Below are positions 11,380 to 20,480 of a stretch of 23,073 nucleotides of DNA, piece after piece. The notes beneath the pieces were generated by a model. The model worked only from the letters and a program-made list of their open reading frames with translations. It ran no database searches and had not been told where the DNA came from. Within the stretch, counting starts at the first letter, position 1, and each line of letters opens with the position of its first letter. Source of the DNA: Cyclospora cayetanensis (taxonomy: Eukaryota > Apicomplexa > Conoidasida > Eucoccidiorida > Eimeriidae); contig NW_020312269.1 in NCBI RefSeq assembly GCF_002999335.1, positions 1-23,073 of the forward strand, given 5' to 3'. The translations under genes were made by a program, and so were the position numbers.

Positions 11380-12080
11380 CATGTGTTTCGAGCGGCCATG
11401 CCACGTCGGCGAACTCGGGCACCACGAATATGCGCCATGCTTGGCAGTCGCGAAGGACTGTTGCACCTGCGTCTCGTGCGGAGGTAGCTCTGAACAGATT
11501 GGAATTGCATCTTGTCTTCAGCTGAACCATTAACTCCCGGCCCGCCGATGGAGTAGCCAAAGTACTCGAACTCCTGCCGTGGTACCTTGTAAGTTCTGAA
11601 CTCGTAGTGCAGAGATATTATTAGGTGCTCAGCAATAGCCATAACAACTGCACCTGAGAGACCAGGTCCAGACTCTATATACGAATGTCGTCAAAATAGC
11701 CAACTGTTCCTTGGGCCAACACAATTTGGAGAAAAGCATTGATATTGGTCTTTGATAAGGCGCGCGCATCTTGGATACCGAACGACATCAGCTTAAATTC
11801 AAAGAGACCCATTACTCCACAGAAAACAGTCTGCTACCTGTCCGCTTTGGGTGCAAACCTTATCTGGCAAAGACCGGCTCCTAAGGAAAGCGTTGAAAAG
11901 TTTCGGGCGGTGCCCAGTACTTCGAGGGTAGCGTGTAGCAATCGCACTGTGGAGTCCGGGTTTATCACTAGGGAAATTCGTAGTCTCGCCGGTACATATT
12001 ATACTTGGTGATCAACAGGACGCTTGGGAGGCAGCCCCCTTGCACGGCAACTGGAAAAATGACGTCCTTTGGCTCGACGG
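11380..12080 (-). pseudogene. Reverse transcriptase remnant of the chromovirus
   Basis: RT copies element RNA into DNA. In one minus-strand frame, GLPPKRPVDHQ (12,039-12,006) matches the lead-in to Ty3/gypsy RT. Next come LEVLGTARNFSTLSL, GLCQIRFAP, GLFEFKLMSFG and INAFLQIVLAQGTVGYFDDI, the palm motifs in correct order with a single stop (TAG). The YxDD box is kept as YFDD, but the first catalytic Asp (L-D-L) is Ser here (TLSL). A frameshift follows, then EFEYFGYSIGGPGVN (the FLGH/ISxxG block) in the frame of 11,379-11,642 and, after another shift, WRIFVVPEFADVAWPL and TWTPPHTFAVKQI, the connection region. Between PVDHQ and the first palm motif only ~20 residues remain where 85-90 are usual, so most of the fingers domain seems deleted. 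Confidence 0.92.
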
Positions 12081-12599
12081 AGTAACAGCCCCTCGGCGGC
12101 GGTTTGTAAGCTTAACCTAACTAATCTCGAACATCCAGATAAAAGTATTTCAACAGTGCACTAGGTCACACAGACGCTTTGTTGGCCTCGCCCTCCGCCA
12201 GTATAGTGCGGGGGTACGTAAGTTACGACTGTCGGACCAAGAGTACGCTAATGCTTAACGAACATACACAACAAAAACTCCTGTAGGGCTTTAGGAAGCG
12301 AATCCGCCGTGTGTATCACAAGAACAGGTATCGTAAGAAGAGGATCCAGGCTCTGCAATGCCAACTAGAGCTTTGCAGTGCTGATGGTCGTCTGCTGCAG
12401 TGCGGCTTGTGATAGGAACGCGCACTTCGGCTTGCGGTATGACTTGTAGCGCTTAGCAGGTGGTCACGGTAAAACTACTGCCTCCGCCATCGACATGAGA
12501 GTAGCTCTTTGGGCAAAGGCATCGTATGCCTGGTTTGCTGTAGTTGCTGAGTAAGCCCTGGAGGTGAGGTCACGCACCTCCAGCGAACCCCTCTCGCGG

Positions 12600-12900
12600 C
12601 AGTATTGGCAGGTCAGAGCAGTGGGTGTCCATATCTCTACGCAGCGTATCCGACCGAAAATACCATGATACCCGATATCTGCTAAGCCAGCCTAGCCTCA
12701 CAATAATGTCACACGGAAGAGGACCTACCAGGTATTCGCCTTAATATGCCTCACCACGTAGATGGCCGCGTAACAATGAGGTTTATTTGCGACCTTTGCC
12801 TGCTAGCCGGGTTACAGTCACCCTGGTGACGTGGGAAGCCGACATCCAAGACCAGACGCTGCACCAGAGGCGGGCTAATCAGGCATCTGGATACTCGCTT
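12600..12900 (-). pseudogene. Retropepsin (aspartic protease) remnant of the chromovirus
   Basis: The aspartic protease cuts the element's polyprotein. The minus strand at ~12,720-12,600 reads LPCDIIVRLGWLSRYRVSW and continues SDTLRRD, which matches the C-terminal half of Ty3/gypsy retropepsins (the D-[IV]-[IL]-[LV]-G-x-[DN]-W-L block and the strand after it); the usual Gly-x-Asp before Trp-Leu has become Arg-Leu-Gly. About 50 codons upstream, CLISPPLVQRLVLD (12,850-12,890) resembles the segment just after the catalytic D-[ST]-G-A motif. The catalytic motif itself is not recognisable, and stops interrupt the frame. It lies between gag and RT, the expected place. Confidence 0.7.
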
Positions 12901-12959
12901 GTATTACAGCGCTTCATGCTTGTGCTCCACTATGCCGAGAAACAACTCTGCTGTGCGCC

Positions 12960-14300
12960 CAGTAACACACAGTAGCTCACAAGCGTCAATGACGTTCCCA
13001 GGCCACCGTCTGCTCTTCCTCGCCCTCGAATACTGTGTAGCGATCCCCGCTATCACGATGGCCTGATTTGGTCTCTGACGTATTTCCATCTATGCGTCCA
13101 TCGCCCATAGTCCTCTATGGCCAACCTTCGGCTCATCATACTCCAATAAACACAATTTATTTTGACATCCCAGTGGCATTTCTGCTTTGGTCTCCCTGGT
13201 TCCTTCTCGGTCCATCTTCTGAGAACAGAGACGTTGCCTTCAATCTGGCAAGACTAGAGTGGTGTTGGGTCCGTTGGTGACGGAACATATTAATCCATGA
13301 GCAGCATGGTTGTTCCTCGTACTTGTGTCACCCATTACTTCAGTGCTCGACAATTTGAAGGCTTTTGTTTTTCGTTTGCACTAAATGGTGCCTTGATGAG
13401 TGGCTCATCCGTTGATGGCTCACGCCCAAGTGCCTTCGAACATTCGGCGCCATCATAGTCCTTGCCTCTATGATGGCGGCACAACTTCCCGAACATCCAC
13501 TAAGCGCGAATCCGCAGCGATCAGTCTTTTCCAGCTGTCCTGCATCATTGCGTAAAAGCGGCCTCATCGGCCCGCTCTCTTTGATCTTCTTCTGTCGAGG
13601 CTTGCCCGCCTATCCCGCTAAAAACATTGAGTGTAGTGTCGTTGGGTACTCGCTCGTCTTTACGGGTTCCCCTGTTGACTCTGGTGTTGCACACCTCCTA
13701 TGTAATGGCAGTATTTGCGGCACTCTGTGCATAAATGGTCCCAAGGGTCTTTGAGCTTCAAAACGTAGTTTCAGCGTCCTGTCAATCAAGGATCGCTCTG
13801 TGTCGTTCATTTTGTGTTTCGTCTAGCAGGTTGGCTAAGTATTCGCCAAGGGCATCTTCGGACTGTGACACAATGCCCTAGTAAACAAGCTGTAAAATCC
13901 CCACAAAGTATTTATCATGATCTACCTTGTTTTTTTGCCAGTTGAAGCCTCACCCCGTCTATTCTTACGAAAGTGCCTCAAGGCGCGTTTTCTTAGGGGA
14001 ACTTTTCAATCCTCCAAATTTGCCCCGGCATTCCCAGGACTAGCCAATAGTGCAATGCAAGAAGCTTTATGTGCTTTCAGCGCCTCACTACGTAACTTTG
14101 GTTTCTCCCTCTAGAAGCTATGTCGCTTTCATGTTCAAGAAATCCTGCATACCACTTCCGTCTTCGTGTACGAGAGACTGACAAGGGAACGGACTCATTG
14201 CATTTGCTCTCATCTCAACATATTGCCTCTGTAGACCCGCTATTTCCACCTGTGAGTGGGCAATGACTTTCACCACCTGTGAGTGGGCAATGACGTTCAA
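12960..14300 (-). pseudogene. gag remnant of the chromovirus, with CCHC-like zinc knuckle
   Basis: Gag is the structural protein that packages element RNA. Upstream of the protease on the minus strand is a patchwork of frames. At 14,118-14,300 a 60-codon frame contains a helical, charged segment (VEIAGLQRQYVEMRAN) like the N-terminal coiled part of many gag proteins, preceded by an in-frame 9-residue tandem repeat. Around 13,805-13,880 lies a capsid-like segment (DALGEYLANLLDETQN). At 13,690-13,731 the frame reads CTECRKYCHYIGGV, which fits CX2CX4HX4C except that the last Cys is Val; a TGC codon sits one base out of frame just there, which suggests a 1-bp indel. Stops and frame changes separate these pieces. 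The downstream part (12,960-13,560) shows no clear motif. Gag sequences diverge fast, so identity rests mainly on the knuckle and the position. Confidence 0.55.
14246..14299. repeat. 27-bp tandem duplication in the gag N-terminal region
   Basis: Two adjacent 27-bp units (14,246-14,272 and 14,273-14,299) differ at one base. The unit is a multiple of three, and on the minus strand it gives an in-frame 9-residue repeat (VIAHSQV in each). The near identity shows it arose recently compared with the strong decay of the surrounding element. Confidence 0.95.
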
Positions 14301-14361
14301 TTGATCCTACTAAAAGCATGCAATAAAATCAGTTAATAGTGGACACCGGTTTTCCAGCGGT

Positions 14362-14697
14362 ATGGACCTTACGAAAGAAAATTTTGTTAGCTTATTTAAA
14401 CAATTTGACATCATCCCTATACGGTTTTGTAAATCCCGTGCTTACTCTTCTAGCGGTGCGGTAATGGACAATACAAAAGCTCTGACCCCTCTTGCGGCCA
14501 CTGTGATCAAGACTCGAAAGCGCCAGAGGCAGAGGGTGAAGCAGAGATATTATATGGGACAGCGTGCGCTGTACAAAAACGCAGTCAAACTCGTGCAGTC
14601 TAGGCCCATTAAGCCAAAAAGCAACGCTCATAACAGGGTGTTGATACGTATTGTCGAGTTCAACTCACCACCTGCCAAACACGGCAAGACGTCTTGA
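14362..14697 (+). pseudogene. 111-codon basic ORF, possibly an integrase C-terminal fragment
   Basis: This open frame encodes a strongly basic protein from about residue 50 onward. The stretch RKRQRQRVKQRYYMGQRALY, then NAVKLVQSRPIKPKS and RIVEF, recalls the part of Ty3/gypsy integrases where an Arg/Gln/Lys-rich helix ending in YYD is followed by V-x-L-x-x-P-x-K. The rest shows no integrase motif, and the ORF begins only ~60 bp from the minus-strand gag remnant. It could equally be a chance ORF antisense to the chromovirus 5' region. I see no promoter or partner gene. Confidence 0.2.
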
Positions 14698-15900
14698 CGA
14701 CGGCATCGAAAATCGAAGGCGGGAGGCATCTCTCTTCAAGCGTCCGGTCACGACAGAGTATCAAAGAGTGAACTGCACTGCATTACCGCAATAGCAGTGC
14801 TAAATCGCTTGTCAAAAAAGTGAGACTTTGGAACTGAAAACCAAAGCTTAATGCTCTACAATACCAACAACCAGCACTTCACATATATCCCCTCAGATCT
14901 AGGTAGAAATTGCCAAGGCAAGCACCCGCTTCTGCCGCTGACTAACTTGTCAACTTTCATCAATCGATGCGTTAGATATGAGAATTTTGCGACGAAACTG
15001 GGAAGCGGACTAGAAGAGACTCAGTTCTGAATGCTGCCACAGCACAGTCACCGAGCACTACAGGGAATTTCTTTAGTGGTTATTTATTTTTTTGCTGTGT
15101 TTTTGAAAATGAAAACATCTACTTATTGCCCTTAATCACGTGACGTTAATGCTTTACTAAAGAGGGCTACAGTGCATGGCAAGAGCCATAAGTTTCGGCA
15201 AGGCTGCTTAATATCCTCGTCATGAAAATTCTCCGTTTGCTTGCGCTTCCCATCCCTGTATTGTTGACCACATTGTACATACCTCTTACGCTCCTACGGA
15301 TGTTAGTAGGTGCATTTGTTGCTCATGATACGCTCATTTCAATCAGGCATTTCTACATGAGCAGAAGCCTTTAGGGGCCGTCATGTATGTACAGTAAAGG
15401 CAATCGCTTGTTAATCTACGCTTTTGGAACCCACTGAGCCAGCCATGGACCACTGTTTGCAGTTTCAGATAGGCGCACTGCTGGTACTTTGATCAGGAAC
15501 CACTCGATTGTTCTGTGGGGTTCTAAAGCGGATTGGTCGTGCAGTTAAGCACTGTATAATATGATCTATTGCAGTACAACGAAACAAGGCCTGCAGGGTG
15601 TTACTGGTATACGAAAATTTTCAGAACACAGTTACGTGAGTATGAAAATCACAAATTTAAATCGAACCACCAGGACTCAGGGACGATGCACCACGCCAAG
15701 GCAACATGTGAACGCACTCACTGTGCCCACAGCACTTTCAAATGTGAAGGTCGCGAATACGCAAATATAAAGGATGGGCTCCTTGACTCGCCGTGAAATC
15801 AACTGTTGCCAGTTCCAACTCAAGGCGGCGAATGCATTTCCTGCTGTCCCTGTGACGATCCATCGGCCCCTTTTATGAATACACAGAAAACGTGCTCTTT
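14698..15900. other. Spacer between chromovirus and LINE remnants
   Basis: No gene is recognised. ORFs of 69-75 codons at 15,561-15,796 overlap each other and look random. A T-rich run at about 15,079-15,105 (TTATTTATTTTTTTGC, then a further TTTTT) would be an A-rich run on the minus strand and could be the 3' tail of the minus-strand LINE remnant; that link is only positional. The 5' LTR of the chromovirus might also lie here, but no copy of it was found near 8.5-9 kb. Confidence 0.45.
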
Positions 15901-16700
15901 CAGAGCAAGCAGCATGAGATTTTTACAATACTGATAATTTCTCCTTATTACATCAGAGACGCAAAATTAGAGAGCACAGAAGGCGTGGTCCTAGCAAAAG
16001 CTTGTCTACTAAGTAAATAAATATGATGCGCACAAGAATGTATATACATTTTGCGCGCTTGCCTTGAGGTTTGCAAAGCACTACTGATAAGCAGACTTGC
16101 TGGTGTACGCACATCTGCGCACAACGGGCTCTGCATCCAAGCACCACCTGCTTCACAATTTCACACATTTAGTCCGCAGATACTGTGAAACAAGCAAGGT
16201 CGTCCAGTGCACTTTTAATTCCTTTTTCCACAGGCAAATAGATGTATGCATCATTTGCATAAAATATGATGCCTGTATAATCAAGCAGCACGGTTGCAGA
16301 TGCAGCCGCTATACGCGCCATCAGCACGGAATATCTGCGGTTTTTTGGAAGGCCACAAAGCCTTCAGCGGCGTATGCTTAGCCTTTCCCAATCATGCTTA
16401 CCTTCAAAAATACCAGCGCGATGCATTATAACCGTAGGGTCTGATGCTCTCCGATAATACTGCTACAATGCCTTTTTCCTTGAAGCTGATTGCATACTAA
16501 TCGGACCCGTGCATGGTGAGATCCCCATTTGGCGCCTTTTTTGTCAGTGGGGGTGGCGCTGACTTGCTCCGCCATTTGTCAGCAAAGTGCCACGCAAAAT
16601 ACTATGTCGTCAACAAATGGTTGATGCTGGCAGGGTGCTGGACGCTCACCAGCAACGCTAAGCGCACCTCCAACGTGCTGGAACATCAGGTTTGGTGCAA
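15900..16700 (-). pseudogene. Decayed non-LTR (LINE-type) reverse transcriptase
   Basis: RT of LINE elements primes cDNA synthesis at nicked target DNA. One minus-strand frame reads, in order, YYRRASDPTVIMH (about 16,459-16,420; family LYxxAxxxVxxNG), WERLSIRR then a TGA stop and G-x-P (16,384-16,345; family FxIxRGxRQGxPLSP), VLMARIAAASATVLL, then GIIFYANDAYIYLPV (16,270-16,226; family FADDxxIYL), ALDDLACF, and S-A-D-stop then VKQVVLG (~16,130-16,090; family FxxxSGLxxNxxKTxxL). Spacings match LINE RTs: 37 residues from RR to YAND. The catalytic YADD has become YAND. Motif A (D-x-x-K-A-F-D) is not clear; LTKKAPN near 16,540 in another frame is a candidate. Further down, a polar helix-like stretch to ~15,950 could be the thumb. 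No endonuclease was found. Confidence 0.66.
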
Positions 16701-17220
16701 GCAATCATATTCATTTGCTCCTGAGTGTCATGAACGCACAATTGGTCAAGCTCTCAAGCCTCAATAAGACCTGGAAATCGACAAGGTAACTAAATTCGTA
16801 GGGTGACAATGGCACACACGTACATCACACCAGTGGAGGAGCCAATCACTTGCGCTCAGCAATGTGCTTACACGTTAGAGCAAACCAACAAGCGTATGGC
16901 CCTCTTGCGGCTCGATTCATAGATCCACAGCGTTGCGGTACCACTGTAAAGTATGCAAAATAGCAAGCGACATTGCATCTTCTTAAGTGGTGTTCTCCCA
17001 ATCAATATTGTAATCGGTGTGTCCTACATGGAATGTGCACGAAAGATATATCTATCTAAATTACAGCGGCTCGCAGTCTGTATGCTTGAAAAACCACATG
17101 GTCGCATGTGCTGATCCGGATAATAAGGAAAATGAATGATAAAAGCCTTATTTTGTATCTGTTTGCAGAGGCTTATGCAAGCATAGTCTTGATTCTCCAT
17201 TCTACGGGTAATGTGTCATT
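16701..17220. other. Gap upstream of the LINE RT, nothing firm
   Basis: The N-terminal part of the LINE RT or its endonuclease would be expected here on the minus strand. I see only short suggestive strings (for example ILYSGTATLW near 16,930), with wrong spacing, so nothing can be supported. Confidence 0.35.
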
Positions 17221-17928
17221 TCAGTAGGCATAAAGTATTGAAACTGAATACAGGTGATGCTGTATGAGCGTCATAGCAAGGACTGAAAGGTCCATGAGTC
17301 TGCTGACGTACGGGCGAGCTACAAGCAAACACTTCATGCAATAATGCCTGTGGAATGCTTCTAGACGCTGTGAGTCGCTGACAGGCCTTTGCAGATGCTC
17401 CACAAACAATCTAAATCCACGTGTTCGTACTGTGATCGAGACGACCCTCCTCGAATCATGAATAAACCTGGGACTCGTCGGAGCCGCAGGACATATGCAG
17501 TAAAGCTTATTGCCTGATAAAGAGGCAAGTAGGCGTACACTGGTGCGCGAGCTGGTCGTGGCCCAACAGCTGAAGCTCTGCCCGTCGTAGAGCCAAGCGA
17601 ATGATAGGGATAAGTTTCCAACCATCTTGTTCTGATCTCTAGCTTTGAGTGAGAACAGGCGCTCAGCTTGAAGGTTTTCGGCAGTCCTTAACTGTGTTAC
17701 TGGGGCCAAAACATGCACTGGAGAAAATTGTACAGTTAGGGAAAAGGCCTGCGAATTCACCAGGTAGGATAGTATGCTTACCAAAAGTAGAAGAGCCGCC
17801 CTGTAGAATTCTAGTGTGACCTCGGAAGATATGCTTAACCTCGGTAGCACATGAACCTCTGCTGATGCAAGCAACAATGGGCAGGCCTTCCTAGCTGTAA
17901 CTACTTCTGCATGAATGATTGATTGCAC
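17221..17928 (-). CDS. 235-codon ORF of unknown status, longest in the window
   Basis: This is the longest uninterrupted frame of the window, ATG to TGA. Residues ~43-62 (AALLLLVSILSYLVNSQA) form one hydrophobic segment that could be a membrane helix, or a signal anchor if an exon with another start preceded it. The rest is Ser/Arg/Leu-rich with scattered Cys (CICP, CMKC). I recognise no family. A 235-codon ORF is rare by chance at this base composition (my rough estimate is about one in a hundred windows of this size). Against a real gene, it lies antisense to the possible gag-protease part of the plus-strand Ty3/gypsy fragment, and it has no recognised promoter or neighbouring gene. It could also be an upstream frame of the minus-strand LINE, whose RT starts ~500 bp downstream. 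Confidence 0.25.
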   Translation of the reverse strand: MQSIIHAEVVTARKACPLLLASAEVHVLPRLSISSEVTLEFYRAALLLLVSILSYLVNSQAFSLTVQFSPVHVLAPVTQLRTAENLQAERLFSLKARDQNKMVGNLSLSFAWLYDGQSFSCWATTSSRTSVRLLASLSGNKLYCICPAAPTSPRFIHDSRRVVSITVRTRGFRLFVEHLQRPVSDSQRLEAFHRHYCMKCLLVARPYVSRLMDLSVLAMTLIQHHLYSVSILYAY

Positions 17929-18350
17929 CTGTCACTGTCATAGCTCCACCGTCACATCACACATCATTACTGCTCTTGTTAACATCACTGTTCCACTCTG
18001 ATCAATCACTGCTTCAGTCCTCTCAAGCTCACTTACATCAGATGTCCCTCTGGTGGGCGAACTATAAACTACTCAGAAAATCTGTACTCTTTGCAAACCT
18101 GCCGTTTACCATAAATTTACAGCACCGGCGGACATTTTTTTCCTGCAATTCTTCTGCCGTCTGCTCCTACATTCACATTTCAAGATATCGTTACAGCCCT
18201 AAACTATAAGAGACCTGTACACACCTACATTGCAACGCGTTACTGATGCTTTGAAGCAAGGCCTCATTGCTGAGGTGTGTCAAAGCCCCTCTGGTGTTGC
18301 GCATAAGTGTAAAAATGGAAGCCTCCCAGCTCAATGAGGCTAATCATGAT
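17400..18350 (+). pseudogene. Second Ty3/gypsy fragment, RT N-terminal region, plus strand
   Basis: At 18,068-18,207 the plus strand reads LLRKSVLFANLPFTINLQHR and ends RYRYSPKL, matching the run-up to RT in Ty3/gypsy pol (D-V-F-x-x-L-P, then xxHxI, then PYRYSPxxKEEV). After a stop and frameshift, 18,227-18,334 reads TLQRVTDALKQGLIAEVCQS and continues PSGVAHKCKNGSL, which fits L-x-x-GLIxxSxSPxGxPxxFVxKKDGSLR, the RT fingers. Weaker traces lie upstream at Ty3-like spacing: V-T-G-A (~17,693-17,704) in place of the retropepsin D-T-G-A, and CSYCDRDDP (~17,422-17,448) in place of a CCHC knuckle. No palm motifs were seen beyond 18,350, so the fragment seems truncated. It is opposite in strand to the chromovirus and keeps the very domain that element lacks. 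Confidence 0.55.
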
Positions 18351-18419
18351 ATACATCTCAAAGCCCTGTATACATTTTGAGCACTCGCATGCGAGGAATA
18401 TCCGCATTTGCACGCAGTC

Positions 18420-20480
18420 GGTGCCTCATACTAAAATACCACAACACATGACACGGGCTGACGCAAAAACTTCACCCAGACCTATGCATACAGTGTGAAG
18501 CAGTAGCTCACAAAACACAAAAATCCTACATTCGTATCCCGTTGCGTTTGGTTTTCGTAACACGTCAAAAGATATTTATTCGAAATAAAACTTCACTGAA
18601 CGGTATAAATATACATTCGTGCTGCTAACATATGTGCTAGCTTCAATATACCTATCGCAGCCTCTCTGAGTCGTCTAAGAGGTATTCTAACTAGAGACAC
18701 TGGTTCCTGGCCATGCAATCTATAGACGCGCACGCACCTTCACCTTGAATCTAGGGCAGGCTCAATTGTTTCAGGTGTAAGCTGCAATCACACCAACGGT
18801 GCAGCCACACCATTACACATTGTGTTTAGGGGCTCAATGTATAAAGTATGCACACACAAAGCTTGTAGACTGCGAAACAACTGGGACTATCTTCAAACAA
18901 AAACCACAAAGCAAAGCTACGTCCGCAGGCACATCAGTCGTCTTCATGCCACATTCATGCATTCAACGCAAGGCCCAAACTCAAAAGGAAAACCCGAAAT
19001 ACAGCACAGGTGTGGTGTACACGTCTGCACAAACGCACGCGTGTCAACATTAAAATCAGCACCACCACTATCAACTGTGACACATCTGCTACTTCGTGTT
19101 TTCTGCTGCACGCAAAAACCGACGAAGAACAGCAAATCCTACAGGAATTAGAGAAAACGCTCTTACTCCATTGCACCCATACTCCAAACCACAAATGCAA
19201 GCCGCAGTGGAGCCATACAACATCCATTACACAATAGTTGCTGCCGCCTACCCGCACCAAAACCGTGCTTTGTAAGCGCTGCCTCACTCTGTGGATCGCC
19301 TTAACGCAGCCGCGCGTGAGCGACAGCGCGACATGACCACATATCCCGCATCAAAGCTAACAACAAAATGTGGAAAACTGCAGCGGCTCCATAATGCTCG
19401 AATCTTCTGGCCTGGTTTGACGCTAGAGTACATGCTGTTCTTCGCACGCGTGCATTGATCTTGCATGTCACGTTGACAGTTCTTGCCAATACACTTCGCG
19501 GAGAGTCTACAATGTGTTTAGCATTTGACGTTGTGCCAACCGAACGCTGCTGGGCACCAACAACGGAATCTCAAGTGGTGACAAATGCCTATGCATACAA
19601 GGTGTGACCCATGCCCAATTAGATGCTACCGACGGCTTTTCACGTAGGGTCCCTCACTCCATGCCCCCGAATAGGCTTGTACTTCAAACTATTCTCGGGA
19701 GTTTCTAGCCATCCTGCACCAACGCGTACTCATGAGTTTGTGTACCTTTGCTGCTTTTGAAAAGATGCGCATGGGGCCTGCGTGCGCTGAGGCTTCAGAT
19801 TGCCCACCGAGAATAAAGCCTCCTGTCCAAAAAGCTCACTGGGTCAGAAGCAGCTAGTTGCAACAGCATTCGATAACACCACGTCTACATGTTACGCAGA
19901 TTCGCGCATGGCTTCAGCTCATGACCAGACGCAGTGCAAACAAACTGTCATCAGGATCCTGCACAAGCGACAGATTAGCCCACAGTAGGCCGTCCTGAAC
20001 TGTGCACAACACGAGCAAGTTGGAAGAGGTGAGTAAATAGCACACCAATACAGCAATGATTTCTGATACTATGTTCCTGCACAGAATTAGCAAAAGGATA
20101 CCATGTTTCATGCCATGCATCTCGGAGCCCATTCCTTTGACGGTCGTCCGCTACATTATGTCCGAACATAACTGGGCAAAAGAATTGTTGGCAGGCTGAA
20201 TACACGTAGAAAAGCTGCTGACAGCAGCTGCAGCTGCGGCACACTTTGGAATTCGTTGAGTCCACTAAAGAGCACGCAATTCTCTTACACTCCAGCTAGA
20301 GCGACAATATGAAACGAAACCGCAACATATAAGTGCAAGAAGTTATTCACCTCATCGTGACGGAGCCAGACGAATTAAAAGGTAATAACGTATGCCTAGC
20401 CACCATAAAGGCAACTGATGCTGCTCAGAACAGTTCCAAGAATGTAGTTACACATTTTGAGGACCTATGTTTACCCAAAC
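18420..20480. other. A/C-rich spacer next to the satellite array
   Basis: No gene is recognised. From about 18,780 the plus strand becomes visibly rich in C and A relative to G and T, the same bias as the tandem array to the right. Several 60-110-codon ORFs (for example 18,822-19,151 +, 18,955-19,287 -) overlap on both strands and look random. A few short stretches (such as 19,240-19,310) weakly resemble satellite units, so part of this may be older, decayed array, but the resemblance is too faint to align by eye. Confidence 0.45.

Larger units (their letters stand above)
8950..14300 (-). mobile_element. Decayed chromovirus (Ty3/gypsy LTR retrotransposon with chromodomain)
   Basis: Reading the minus strand from 14.3 kb down to 9.0 kb gives the Ty3/gypsy domain order: gag with a CCHC-like knuckle, retropepsin, reverse transcriptase, RNase H, integrase with a GPY/F-type module, and a C-terminal chromodomain. 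This order, with RNase H before integrase and a chromodomain after it, defines chromoviruses. The internal length of ~5.3 kb is normal for the group. Every domain is broken by stops and frameshifts, and several catalytic residues are replaced, so it cannot be active. LTRs, primer binding site and polypurine tract could not be placed with confidence, so the limits given are those of the coding remnant. A purine-rich stretch on the minus strand at 9064-9073 is the best polypurine-tract candidate. Sub-domains are listed separately. Confidence 0.9.

Noticed and set aside
12880..12980. Plus-strand frame SLVLQRFMLVLHYAEKQ resembling the end of Ty3/gypsy RNase H.
   Set aside because: The minus strand here carries the protease region of the chromovirus in a consistent domain order, and no RT motifs lie upstream on the plus strand. 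The resemblance is a single short block.
14650..14680. Minus-strand TGG-starting stretch after a CA-like boundary as a primer binding site.
   Set aside because: It does not match a tRNA 3' end that I can name, and no LTR end is confirmed beside it.
16570..16625. Minus-strand FVDDIVF, like a Ty1/copia RT active site.
   Set aside because: No copia motifs flank it, the frame stops soon after, and it lies just upstream of a better supported multi-motif LINE RT in another frame.
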